Of a stretch of 56,116 bases of DNA, positions 8,792 through 17,468 are shown piece by piece. The position numbers and the translations under genes were made by a program. Location: the NCBI GenBank assembly GCA_902528135.1, contig CABZRS010000005.1, forward strand, positions 1 through 56,116, given 5' to 3'. Positions within the stretch are counted from its first letter, which is position 1; each line of letters starts with the position of its first letter. The notes below the pieces were generated by a model. The model worked only from the letters and a program-made list of their open reading frames with translations. It was not told where the DNA came from and searched no databases. The DNA comes from an uncultured Pelagibacteraceae bacterium. GTDB lineage: Bacteria > Pseudomonadota > Alphaproteobacteria > Pelagibacterales > Pelagibacteraceae.

Positions 8792-9541
8792 ATGATTAAT
8801 TTTGATTTAAAAGATAGAGTTGCAATAGTGACAGGAGGTGCCCAAGGTTTTGGACTAGCTATTACGGAGAGATTTATTGCCTCTGGAGCAAGTGTTGTAA
8901 TTTGGGATATAGACGAAGAAGCAATCAAAACCGCAACAAAAAAAATTAATTCAGATAAGGTTTCATACCAAATTGTTGATGTTGGAAATTATGAGAATAT
9001 AGAAAAAAATTTAGCTGAAATTGAAAAAACACACAAAAAAATTGATATTTTCATCAATAATGCTGGAGTTGCAGGAAAAAATACCACGGTAGTCGATTAT
9101 CCACTTGATGAGTGGAAAAAAGTTATAGACCTAAATCTAAATGCAGTATTTTATTGTTGTAAAGCCGTAACGCCTTACATGCTTAAAAATAATTATGGAA
9201 GAATTGTTAATATTGCCTCTATTGCAGGAAAAGAAGGTAATCCTAACGCTAGTGCTTACAGCACTTCTAAAGCAGGAGTAATAGGTTTAACAAAGTCATT
9301 GGGAAAAGAATTAGCACTAAAAAATATTGCAGTTAATTGTGTTACTCCAGCAGCAGCAAAAACTAGAATATTTGATCAAATGACTGAGGAACATATAAAT
9401 TATATGTTATCTAAAATTCCTAGAAATAAATTTGCAAAAGTTAATGAATTAGCATCACTTGTGACTTGGTTATCAAGTGAAGAAAATTCTTTTTCAACAG
9501 CTGCTGTTTTTGATTTGAGTGGTGGAAGAGCAACTTATTGA
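8792..9541 (+). CDS. Short-chain dehydrogenase/reductase (SDR)
   Basis: This is an NAD(P)-dependent cytoplasmic oxidoreductase, 249 residues, of the classical SDR family. It has TGGAQGFG at residues 14-21, INNAGVAG at 88-95, and the catalytic triad Ser143, Tyr156, Lys160 (YSTSK). It lies between TctA and a ROK kinase with 1 to 3 base spacers, so it probably oxidises or reduces the imported sugar acid. FabG-like annotation would be generic; context argues against fatty acid synthesis. Confidence 0.85.
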   Translation: MINFDLKDRVAIVTGGAQGFGLAITERFIASGASVVIWDIDEEAIKTATKKINSDKVSYQIVDVGNYENIEKNLAEIEKTHKKIDIFINNAGVAGKNTTVVDYPLDEWKKVIDLNLNAVFYCCKAVTPYMLKNNYGRIVNIASIAGKEGNPNASAYSTSKAGVIGLTKSLGKELALKNIAVNCVTPAAAKTRIFDQMTEEHINYMLSKIPRNKFAKVNELASLVTWLSSEENSFSTAAVFDLSGGRATY

Positions 9542-9544
9542 TTT

Positions 9545-10447
9545 ATGCAAATAGGTATTGATGTTGGAGCTACAAAAATTGAAAGTGTAGTTTTAGATGA
9601 AAAAGGAAACGAAAGTCACCGTGAGAGAACTGATTGTCCAAAAGACTATTTTCAAATTATAAAAACCATTAAAGAAATTAACAAAAAGTTAGAAAAAGAA
9701 TTTAAAAAAGAACTACCGATTGGTGTTTGTCATCCTGGCATTCATTCACCTCAAACAGGATTAGTTAAGAACGCTCCTAACTGTTATTGGTTGGAAAAAA
9801 AACCATTTCAAAATGATCTAAGAAAAGAATTAGGCAAAGAGGTATTTTGTGAAAATGATGCCAATTGCTTCGCTTTGTCAGAAGCTCTAGATGGTGCAGG
9901 AAAACATTATAAAATCGTTTATGGAATTATTATTGGTTCTGGAGTAGGTGGTGGTTTAGTGATAGACAAAAAAATTGTTAGCGGACCAAATGGAGTAGCA
10001 GGGGAGTGGGGACATAATCAAATTAACCATTTAATTTCCAAAAAAGAAAATTTCGGGTCTACCAATCTAAGAGAAGGCGAGATTGAGAGTTTTATGTCAG
10101 GCTTAAGTTTAGCTAAAAAATTTAATAAGCAATTTAAAAAAAATTTAAAAACTAATGAGATCTTTGAACTGTATAGAAAACATGATTTAGATGCAGAAAA
10201 TCTAATAGATAATTTTAAAGTAAATTTAGCAATGTCCTTATCAAATATAATTAACATTCTTGATCCCGATTGTTTCGTTTTTGGCGGGGGTGTTTCAAAT
10301 GAAATTGATTTTTTAAGTGAAATCGAAACTATCGTAAGAAAATTTGTAACAGGCAGAGAGTATGAAGGTGTGTTTCTTAAACCAAAGTATGGAGATGCTA
10401 GTGGTGTTAGAGGTGCAGCAAGATTAGGAAGAAAATCAATCTATTAA
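9545..10447 (+). CDS. ROK-family sugar kinase
   Basis: This kinase would phosphorylate a hexose or amino sugar. The 300-residue protein has the ATPase-fold phosphate loop IGIDVGATKIESVVLDEKG (3-21), CENDANCFALSEA with the catalytic Asp, and GVGGGLVIDKKIVSGPNGVAGEWGHN. ROK kinases normally carry a zinc site with the pattern CxCGxxGCxE just before a conserved SG; here the stretch FGSTNLREGEIESFMSG has kept Glu-Ser-x-x-SG but lost all the cysteines. It is the last gene of the TctCBA operon. Confidence 0.83.
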   Translation: MQIGIDVGATKIESVVLDEKGNESHRERTDCPKDYFQIIKTIKEINKKLEKEFKKELPIGVCHPGIHSPQTGLVKNAPNCYWLEKKPFQNDLRKELGKEVFCENDANCFALSEALDGAGKHYKIVYGIIIGSGVGGGLVIDKKIVSGPNGVAGEWGHNQINHLISKKENFGSTNLREGEIESFMSGLSLAKKFNKQFKKNLKTNEIFELYRKHDLDAENLIDNFKVNLAMSLSNIINILDPDCFVFGGGVSNEIDFLSEIETIVRKFVTGREYEGVFLKPKYGDASGVRGAARLGRKSIY

Positions 10448-10482
10448 TACTACAAATCAATTATTAGTTGTATTTTTTTTTC

Positions 10483-10512
10483 TTGTAGTCTTTTAATAAA
10501 TCAATCTATAAT
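10483..10512 (+). promoter_or_regulatory. Likely promoter for the CUT1 sugar-binding protein gene
   Basis: TATAAT at 10507-10512 is preceded at 18 bases by TTGTAG (10483-10488). The -10 is perfect and the -35 weak. A start about 40 bases before ATG 10558 would follow. Confidence 0.45.
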
Positions 10513-10557
10513 TGTTTTTTTTAAGTTAACTTAATTTAACAAATAAGAGGGAAATAT

Positions 10558-11814
10558 ATGAAAAAAATGCTAATTGCTCTAATTGCATTTGCATTCACTT
10601 CTACATCTTCTTTTGCAGGACCAAAAATTGAGGTTTTGCACTGGTGGACATCAGGTGGTGAAGCAGCTGCACTTAAAGTATTAAAAGATGATTTCGCTGC
10701 AAACGGTGGTGAATGGTTAGACATGCCTGTAACAGGTGGTGGTGGAGACGCTGCCAACGTTGCACTTAAAGCAAGAATAGTTGCGGGAGATCCTCCTTCA
10801 GCTTCTCAAATTAAAGGTCCAACAATTCAAGAATATGATCAAGAAGGAGTAGTTGCTCCATACAACATTGATCCTATTGCTCAATCAGAAGGTTGGGATG
10901 GATTATTAGATCCTATGATTGCTGCAGTTCACAAATGTCAGAATAACAGTGGTCCATATTGTGCGGCTCCAGTAAACATTCATAGAATTGATTGGATGTG
11001 GGCTAACAAAGCAGTATTTGATGCTAATGGAATTTCAATTCCTACATCTTGGGATGAATTAAATGCAGCAGCAGAAAAACTTCAAGCTGCAGGTATCATT
11101 CCTTTTGCACATGGTGGTCAAGCTTGGCAAGACGCAACAGTCTTCGAAGCAGTAGCTATGGGTATTGGTGGAAATAACTATTACAAAAACTGTTATGTAG
11201 ATCTTAAAGAAACTTGTTTAAGAAGTGAGACAACTGTAAAAGTTTTTGATCAAATGAGAAAACTTCAAGGTTTCACTGATGAAGGTAGCCCAGGAAGAGA
11301 TTGGAACGTTGCTACTGGAATGGTTATTGAAGGAAAAGCTGGTTTTCAGATTATGGGTGACTGGGCAAAAGGCGAATTTACTGCTGCTGGAAAAGTACCA
11401 GGCGTAGATTACTATTGTGCTGCAACTCCATCTAATAATGGATACTTGTACAATGTAGATAGCTTTATATTCTACAAAACAAATGACCCAGACAAACAAG
11501 AAGGTCAAAAATTATTAGCTAAATTAATGATGGGTAAAAACTTCCAAAAAGTTTTCAACTTATATAAAGGATCAATTCCAGCACGTTTAGATGTACCAAT
11601 GGATGAATTTGATAAATGTGCAAAAACATCAAATTCTGATATCAAAACTGCAGGAGCAAGTGGTGGATTAGTTCCAAGTTTTGCTCATGGAATGGCTCAA
11701 GGTAATACTATGAAAGCTGCTTTACAAGATGTGATCACAGAACACTTTAATTCTGACATGTCTTCGGTTGATGCAGCAAATGCTTTGGCTGATTCAGTAT
11801 TAGATAATATGTAA
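10558..11814 (+). CDS. Sugar ABC transporter substrate-binding protein (CUT1, glucose/mannose-type)
   Basis: This periplasmic sugar-binding protein has 418 residues and a signal peptide ending SSFA before GPKIE. The mature start IEVLHWWTSGGEAAALKVLKDDF is typical of the SBP_bac_1 glucose/mannose (GtsA-like) group. Other marks are PTSWDELNAAAEKLQAAG and GDWAKGEF. Ribosome binding site AGAGGG is at 10546-10551. It is followed by a terminator, then two permeases and an ATPase, so the importer is complete. Because a xylose-dehydrogenase-like gene follows the transporter, xylose is a candidate substrate; glucose is the family default. Confidence 0.88.
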   Translation: MKKMLIALIAFAFTSTSSFAGPKIEVLHWWTSGGEAAALKVLKDDFAANGGEWLDMPVTGGGGDAANVALKARIVAGDPPSASQIKGPTIQEYDQEGVVAPYNIDPIAQSEGWDGLLDPMIAAVHKCQNNSGPYCAAPVNIHRIDWMWANKAVFDANGISIPTSWDELNAAAEKLQAAGIIPFAHGGQAWQDATVFEAVAMGIGGNNYYKNCYVDLKETCLRSETTVKVFDQMRKLQGFTDEGSPGRDWNVATGMVIEGKAGFQIMGDWAKGEFTAAGKVPGVDYYCAATPSNNGYLYNVDSFIFYKTNDPDKQEGQKLLAKLMMGKNFQKVFNLYKGSIPARLDVPMDEFDKCAKTSNSDIKTAGASGGLVPSFAHGMAQGNTMKAALQDVITEHFNSDMSSVDAANALADSVLDNM

Positions 11815-11826
11815 AATACGAAAATT

Positions 11827-11860
11827 AAGGCCACCTAATTCTTAGGTGGCCTTTTTTTTT
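11827..11860 (+). terminator. Rho-independent terminator between binding protein and permease genes
   Basis: A 12-base-pair stem (11827-11838 with 11842-11853) with a 3-base loop is followed by a T run to 11860. It lies between the binding protein and the first permease and should throttle expression of the membrane genes. Confidence 0.9.
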
Positions 11861-11884
11861 AATCAAAATTAGAAAATATTTATA

Positions 11885-12760
11885 ATGCTCAAGTGGCTAG
11901 AAAAAAACCTAACTAAAATCGTAATGGCTCCAGCTGTTGGATTAATTGGTTGGTTTGTCTATGGTTTTGTACTTTGGACCTTATATATATCTTTTACAAA
12001 TTCAAAAATATTACCCAAGTATGAACTTTGGGGGGTAGGTCAATATGTTAAACTTTGGGGTTCTAGAAAATGGCTTATTGCAGTTGATAATCTTCTTATT
12101 TTCACAGCTTTATTCTTAATTTTTTGTGTTGTGATTGGAATTATTCTTGCAATATTTCTAGATCAAAAAATTAGGGCAGAAGGTGTCCTTAGAACTATTT
12201 ACTTATATCCCATGGCTTTGTCATTTATCGTTACAGGAACAGCTTGGAAATGGATTTTAAATCCCACACTTGGTATCCAAAAAATGTTTATCGACTGGGG
12301 ATTTGAAAACTTTACTTTTGATTGGTTGGTTAATAGAGAAATGGCAATCTACACCATTGTGATTGCAGGTGTTTGGCAATCTGCAGGATTTGTAATGGCA
12401 TTATTTCTAGCTGGGTTGAGATCAGTTGAAGATGAAATCGTTAAAGCAGCCAAAATAGATGGCGCAAATTTATTTACAGTTTATTGGAAAATTCTACTAC
12501 CAATGATGAGACCAGTTTTTTTTACAAGTTTTGTAATTTTGGTTCATATATCAATTAAAAGTTATGATCTTATTGTTGCGTTAACCCAGGGTGGTCCGGG
12601 TATATCTACAACCATGCCTGCGTTATATATGACCCAGACAGCATTTCACAAAAGTCAAGTTGGTTTGTCAGCAGCGAGTGCGATGATGATGTTTATGGCA
12701 GTAGCAGCTGTGATTATACCTTATTTATATTCTGAATTGAGGAGAGAAAATGCAAGATAA
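11885..12760 (+). CDS. Sugar ABC transporter permease 1 (CUT1, MalF/GtsB-like)
   Basis: This is an inner-membrane permease of 291 residues with about six membrane segments. The ATPase-contact (EAA) loop is visible as EIVKAAKIDGANLFTVYWKI, followed by LLPMMRP. It follows the binding protein across a terminator. Its 3' end overlaps the next permease by 11 bases, which suggests translational coupling. Confidence 0.9.
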   Translation: MLKWLEKNLTKIVMAPAVGLIGWFVYGFVLWTLYISFTNSKILPKYELWGVGQYVKLWGSRKWLIAVDNLLIFTALFLIFCVVIGIILAIFLDQKIRAEGVLRTIYLYPMALSFIVTGTAWKWILNPTLGIQKMFIDWGFENFTFDWLVNREMAIYTIVIAGVWQSAGFVMALFLAGLRSVEDEIVKAAKIDGANLFTVYWKILLPMMRPVFFTSFVILVHISIKSYDLIVALTQGGPGISTTMPALYMTQTAFHKSQVGLSAASAMMMFMAVAAVIIPYLYSELRRENAR

Positions 12761-13652
12761 AATACACTCTTCATATAAACAGCTTGAACAAAAATCTAAA
12801 TACACAAATATGTTTTTGAGATGGTTTTTATATTTTGTTTTAGTAATTTTTGCTTTGTATTTTATTTTTCCCTTGTATGTGATGGTTGTTACTTCATTAA
12901 AAACAATGGAAGAAATCCGTCAAGGAACACTTCTAACTTGGCCAAGTGGATTAAATTTTGACTCATGGTTAGTTGCATGGGGTGGAAGAGGATATGGTGC
13001 AGGTGATACTTTCTTAAAACCATATTTTTGGAATTCAATTAAAATGGTTGTTCCAGCAGTATTCTTTTCTACTTTTATTGGTGCGATGGCTGGATATGTT
13101 TTAACAAAATGGAGGTTTAAGGGAGACAAATGGGTTTTCCTTTTCTTACTATTTGGTTGTTTTATTCCTTATCAAGCTATCCTATTACCCATGGCTAGAA
13201 CTCTTGGAGTTCTGGGAATATCGAATTCTGTAATTGGACTTGTTTTGGTTCATACAGTTTATGGAATTCCATTTACAACTTTATTTTTTAGAAATTTTTA
13301 TGTTTCTATTCCTTCTGAATTAGTAAAAGCTGCTAGAATAGATGGAGCAGGATTTTTTAAAATATTTTTTAAAATTTTACTTCCAGTTTCAACTCCAATC
13401 ATAGTAGTAACAATAATCTGGCAATTCACACAAATTTGGAACGACTTTTTGTTTGGCTCAACATTTTCATTTGGAGAGGCAGCTCCAATACAAGTTGCTT
13501 TAAACAATATGGTTTTATCAAGCACTAGTGTCAAAGAATATAATGTAGATATGGCATCTGCTATTATTGCAGGAATTCCAACACTTATTGTATATGTTCT
13601 AGCAGGTAAATATTTTATTAGAGGATTGACATCAGGAGCAGTAAAAGGATAG
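12750..13652 (+). CDS. Sugar ABC transporter permease 2 (CUT1, MalG/GtsC-like)
   Basis: This is the second inner-membrane permease, 300 residues, about six membrane segments, with the EAA loop SELVKAARIDGAGFFKIFFK followed by ILLPVSTP. ATG 12750 lies inside the end of permease 1; the ATPase gene begins two bases after its stop. It forms the heterodimeric channel with permease 1. Confidence 0.9.
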   Translation: MQDKIHSSYKQLEQKSKYTNMFLRWFLYFVLVIFALYFIFPLYVMVVTSLKTMEEIRQGTLLTWPSGLNFDSWLVAWGGRGYGAGDTFLKPYFWNSIKMVVPAVFFSTFIGAMAGYVLTKWRFKGDKWVFLFLLFGCFIPYQAILLPMARTLGVLGISNSVIGLVLVHTVYGIPFTTLFFRNFYVSIPSELVKAARIDGAGFFKIFFKILLPVSTPIIVVTIIWQFTQIWNDFLFGSTFSFGEAAPIQVALNNMVLSSTSVKEYNVDMASAIIAGIPTLIVYVLAGKYFIRGLTSGAVKG

Positions 13653-13654
13653 GG

Positions 13655-14749
13655 ATGAAAACATTAAAAATTGAAGAATTATCAAAAAACTTTGGATCAA
13701 CTGAGGTTTTAAGGAAAATTAATTTAGAGATAGATGAAGGTAATTTCTTAGTTCTTTTAGGTCCTTCTGGATGTGGAAAATCAACCTTGTTAAACATTAT
13801 TGCAGGATTAGAAAATATTAATGAAGGAAATGTTCATATAGATGATTACAATGTAAGTAAAGTAGAGCCAAAAGACCGAAATATTGCAATGGTATTTCAA
13901 TCTTATGCTTTGTACCCATCTATGAATGTACGTGAAAATATGATCTTTGGTCTTAAACAAGCTAAAGTTTCAAAGGAGAAAATCGAAGAGCAATTGGAAA
14001 AAGTATCAAAATTTTTACAAGTAGATGCTTTGTTAGAGAGAAAGCCATCACAATTATCGGGCGGACAGAGACAGCGTGTTGCAATAGGAAGAGCGTTAGT
14101 GAGAGAACCAAGAATATTTTTATTTGATGAACCTTTATCAAATTTAGATGCAAAGTTAAGAGTTGAGATGAGACGAGAAATTAAAAAACTTCATCAGCAA
14201 CTTAAAACAACAGTAGTTTATGTAACGCATGATCAAACAGAAGCTATGAGTTTAGGTACAAATATTGCAATTATGAATCATGGTGTAATTCAGCAAAATG
14301 ATACACCTGAAAATATTTATAATAAACCTAGTAATACTTTTGTGGCAGACTTTATAGGCTCTCCATCAATGAATCTAATAAAAGGCAATCTAAAAGAAAG
14401 TTCAAATAAAGTTTCATTCGTTACCCATGGATCAAATATTGAAATTCCAATAAATGGATATGATTTTAAAGAAAAGTCTAACTTAGATAATAAAGAGGTC
14501 TTTTTTGGGATAAGACCAGAACATATATTTTTTAAAAAATCTAATGAAGATGATTTTGAGATTAATCTAAGAGCAGATTTAAGTGAGTATATTGGACATG
14601 AACAGATAATGACCTTTAATTTTGAAAATCAAGAGGTTTTAGCTAAATTTCCTTCAACAGTAAAAATAGATCTTTCAAAAAATACAAAATTGTTTTTTGA
14701 TTTAACTCAAATTTCATTGTTTAATGCTAAAACAGAGGAAAGAATTTAA
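13655..14749 (+). CDS. Sugar ABC transporter ATP-binding protein (MalK/UgpC-like)
   Basis: This is the ATPase of the CUT1 importer, 364 residues. It has Walker A GPSGCGKST near residue 36, Q-loop VFQSYALYP, signature LSGGQRQRVAIGRALVREP, Walker B IFLFDEPLSNLDAKLR and the switch His in VTHDQTEAMSLG. After residue 235 comes an OB-fold/TOBE-like regulatory domain, including GIRPEHI. Such ATPases can serve more than one transporter; it is cotranscribed with the two permeases and the following SDR. Confidence 0.92.
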   Translation: MKTLKIEELSKNFGSTEVLRKINLEIDEGNFLVLLGPSGCGKSTLLNIIAGLENINEGNVHIDDYNVSKVEPKDRNIAMVFQSYALYPSMNVRENMIFGLKQAKVSKEKIEEQLEKVSKFLQVDALLERKPSQLSGGQRQRVAIGRALVREPRIFLFDEPLSNLDAKLRVEMRREIKKLHQQLKTTVVYVTHDQTEAMSLGTNIAIMNHGVIQQNDTPENIYNKPSNTFVADFIGSPSMNLIKGNLKESSNKVSFVTHGSNIEIPINGYDFKEKSNLDNKEVFFGIRPEHIFFKKSNEDDFEINLRADLSEYIGHEQIMTFNFENQEVLAKFPSTVKIDLSKNTKLFFDLTQISLFNAKTEERI

Positions 14750-15511
14750 ATGAAAGTAAAATATTTTGACTTAAAAAATAAAAAAGTTTTTATTACTGGA
14801 GGTGGCTCAGGTATTGGTGCATCAATAGTAGAACATTTTTGTGAACAGGAATGTGATGTTTATTTTGTTGATATCAATAAGAAAGACTCAAATAAATTAA
14901 TTAAAGATCTTGAAAAAAAGGGTCTTAAAGTACCTCATTTTATTGAATGTAATCTTATCAAAATCAAAAAATTACAAACTATCATTCAAAAAATAATTAA
15001 ATCAAAAGGTCCTATAGATATTTTAATAAATAATGCAGCTAATGATGACAGACACTCCACAGATCAAGTAGATGAAAAATATTGGAATAACAGAATGGAT
15101 GTAAATTTAAAACATTTTTTCTTCACAATTAAAGCAGTTTTAAAAGGAATGATTAAAAATAATGGTGGCGCTATCGTAAATTTAAGTTCAGTTTCATGGA
15201 TGTTGGGAGAAGGTGATAAAGTCGCTTACGAGACTGCAAAGTCTGCTGTTATTGGATTGACTAGATCTTTTGCGAGAGAGTTTGGTAAATATAATATTAG
15301 ATGCAACTCAGTTACTCCTGGATCAATTGCCACTGAGAGACAAATAAAGCATTGGCTTACTCCAAAGTATAAAAAATTTATTCTTGATAAACAGTGCTTG
15401 AAGAGACAGCTTAAACCTGATGATGTGGCAAGTTTAGTTGTTCATCTTTCATCTGATGTATCGTCAGGATGTACGAAACAAAACTTTATTATAGACGCTG
15501 GTATCACTTAA
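14750..15511 (+). CDS. xylB: D-xylose 1-dehydrogenase-like SDR (XylB-like)
   Basis: This enzyme would oxidise a pentose, likely D-xylose, to its lactone with NAD. The 253-residue SDR has TGGGSGIGA (16-24), the unusual NAANDDRH (95-102), NLSSVSW (144-150), and the catalytic Ser147, Tyr160 and Lys164 (YETAK). The NA(A/G)NDDRH motif, SxSW, YETAK and the later TP...QCLK run are features I recognise from the Caulobacter xylose dehydrogenase. It follows the sugar ABC ATPase directly. A XylD-like dehydratase 3.5 kb downstream supports an oxidative pentose route. L-arabinose or galactose dehydrogenase remains possible. Confidence 0.72.
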   Translation: MKVKYFDLKNKKVFITGGGSGIGASIVEHFCEQECDVYFVDINKKDSNKLIKDLEKKGLKVPHFIECNLIKIKKLQTIIQKIIKSKGPIDILINNAANDDRHSTDQVDEKYWNNRMDVNLKHFFFTIKAVLKGMIKNNGGAIVNLSSVSWMLGEGDKVAYETAKSAVIGLTRSFAREFGKYNIRCNSVTPGSIATERQIKHWLTPKYKKFILDKQCLKRQLKPDDVASLVVHLSSDVSSGCTKQNFIIDAGIT

Positions 15512-15522
15512 AATTTATATAA

Positions 15523-16563
15523 GTGTCTAAGAAAATTAAAATATCTGTTGTTGGAATAGGTTTAATGGGACTTCAACATATTAAAGCTATTCAAAAATCA
15601 AAATTAGCATCTCTTCACTCAATTGTTGAAATAAAAAAAACTGGGATAGAATTATCTAAAAAATTCAATGTACCACTTTATAAAAATATCAAAATTTTAT
15701 TAGCAAAAGGCAAACCCGATGCAGTGATAATTTCAACTCCCAATTTTCTACACGAAACTGATACTGTTCGATTTTTGAAATCTAAAATTCCTGTATTATT
15801 AGAGAAACCGATTTCAGATAATATTAAATCTGCAAAAAAAATTATTAATAGTGCGCGCTCAAATAAAACTTCATTACTGATAGGATATCATAGACGCCAT
15901 AATTCAATTGTTAATAATGTTAAAAAAATAATAGAAAATAAAATACTTGGAAAAATTGTATCTGCAAATATTTTATGCTGGCTATATAAACATAAAAAAT
16001 ATTTTAATGAAAAATGGAGAGTAAGAGAAGGTGGTGGCCCATTAGGTATTAATTTAGTTCATGATATTGATATGATTTGTTATTTACTTGGTCCTGTTAA
16101 GTATGTTCAGGCATTTAAATCGAATAATATTAGGAAATATAAGGTTGAGGATACAGCTTCAGTAAATTTATTTTTTAAATCTGGAACTTTATGTACTCTA
16201 AATGTATCTGATACTATAACTTCACCATGGAGCTATGAATTAACAGCTGGAGAAAATCCTGCTTATCCAATAACTGACCAATCTTCATATTTTATTGGAG
16301 GAACTAGAGGTTCCGTTCAATTTCCAAATTTAAAGTTATGGTACTATAAAAAAGAAAGAAGTTGGTGGAATAATATTTTTAATAATAAAATTAAAGTTCA
16401 AAAAAGTAATGAAACTCTGATTAATCAGATCGATCATTTTTCTAGAGTAGTTTTGAAAAAAGAAAAACCAAAAGTGACTGGTAAGGATGGGTTAAATTCT
16501 TTAATAATTTTTGATGCAATAAACAAAAGTTCTCAATCAGGTAAAAAAATAAGAATTAATTAA
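15523..16563 (+). CDS. Gfo/Idh/MocA-family oxidoreductase
   Basis: This is a probable NAD(P)-dependent sugar or inositol dehydrogenase, 346 residues. The Rossmann motif VGIGLMGLQH starts near residue 10, and the family EKP motif is LLEKPISDN with Glu94-Lys95. The catalytic-domain stretch GGGPLGINLVHDIDMICYLLG has the typical His and Asp. GTG 15523 is chosen as start, 11 bases after the SDR stop. It is the last gene of the CUT1 operon and overlaps the convergent EamA gene by 8 bases. Substrate unknown. Confidence 0.83.
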   Translation: MSKKIKISVVGIGLMGLQHIKAIQKSKLASLHSIVEIKKTGIELSKKFNVPLYKNIKILLAKGKPDAVIISTPNFLHETDTVRFLKSKIPVLLEKPISDNIKSAKKIINSARSNKTSLLIGYHRRHNSIVNNVKKIIENKILGKIVSANILCWLYKHKKYFNEKWRVREGGGPLGINLVHDIDMICYLLGPVKYVQAFKSNNIRKYKVEDTASVNLFFKSGTLCTLNVSDTITSPWSYELTAGENPAYPITDQSSYFIGGTRGSVQFPNLKLWYYKKERSWWNNIFNNKIKVQKSNETLINQIDHFSRVVLKKEKPKVTGKDGLNSLIIFDAINKSSQSGKKIRIN

Positions 16564-17440
16564 TTTTTTTAACCTTCTTTGTTCCTTCAACTCTAATAAA
16601 CAAAACTCCAAAAATTATAATTCCAATAAGACCAATTATTTTACTTATATCTGCAGGAACCCCAAAAACTAAAAAATTAATTATTGTTGACCAAAGCAAC
16701 TGAGAATACTGAAAATTAGTTACAAATGACAAATTAGATAATTGAATTGCATAAATAATTATAAAATGACTTATAAAGCCAAAAATTCCCATAGCAACTA
16801 AACCAATCCAATAAATATTATTTTCTATTGGTACCCAATTAAATGAAATATAAATTGTAAATATCAAAGCTCCAGTAACTGCCGTATAAAAAACTGCTGA
16901 GAAAGGTTCATTGTTTCCTGAAATAAGTTTTGTATAAAATTGATAAAGTGCCCAACATAGTGGTGGCACAATAGGAAAGATTAACTCTGGCGATAATACT
17001 TTCATACTGGGTCCTAGAGCATAAATAATTGATCCAAAACTTAGCAACATCAAAATTATACCTTTAGAAGACAATATATCTTTTAAAAAATATGCTGATA
17101 AAAGTGAAACAATTAATGGAGCGCTAAAAAAAACTACGTATATGTCAACCAAATCAAATCTTTGTAATGAGTTAAACATAAAGAAAGTTGCAGTAACCAT
17201 TAATAATGATCTAATAATTTGAATTTTAAAATTTCTAATTAAATTTAGCTTAGGCTTAAAGATAAAGAAATAGACACAAAGAGCAACAAAGTGAAAAAAA
17301 AATCTTCCCCATACAGCTTGTGTAACTGGCATAACATTTCCTAAATATTTTGCAGTTGAGTCCATACAAACAAATAAAAAAAACCCTGAAGCAGATAGAA
17401 ATATAACCTTAATTAAAGAGGCTTTTTGATTTTTTGACAT
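16556..17440 (-). CDS. EamA/DMT-family membrane transporter
   Basis: This is an inner-membrane protein of 294 residues with about ten hydrophobic helices in two EamA repeats. It has the PVTQAVWGRFFFHF segment after helix 1, which resembles the usual ...RxxxA pattern of the family, and PPLCWALYQFYTKLI at the start of the second repeat. It lies 28 bases downstream of the altronate-dehydratase-like gene on the same strand. Such transporters export or import metabolites; the substrate cannot be read. Confidence 0.8.
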   Translation of the reverse strand: MSKNQKASLIKVIFLSASGFFLFVCMDSTAKYLGNVMPVTQAVWGRFFFHFVALCVYFFIFKPKLNLIRNFKIQIIRSLLMVTATFFMFNSLQRFDLVDIYVVFFSAPLIVSLLSAYFLKDILSSKGIILMLLSFGSIIYALGPSMKVLSPELIFPIVPPLCWALYQFYTKLISGNNEPFSAVFYTAVTGALIFTIYISFNWVPIENNIYWIGLVAMGIFGFISHFIIIYAIQLSNLSFVTNFQYSQLLWSTIINFLVFGVPADISKIIGLIGIIIFGVLFIRVEGTKKVKKIN

Positions 17441-17468
17441 GATAATTTATGAAAAATTTATCAAAAAG

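Noticed and set aside
8792..9541. FabG (fatty acid synthesis) for the SDR genes
   Set aside because: All three SDR genes lie inside sugar transport and catabolism operons, none is next to acp or fab genes, and two carry motifs of sugar-acid enzymes.
10446..10500. A possible terminator after the ROK kinase (short repeat followed by a T9 run)
   Set aside because: The best stem is only five pairs with a 12-base loop or needs bulges; too weak to call, though the T run is real.
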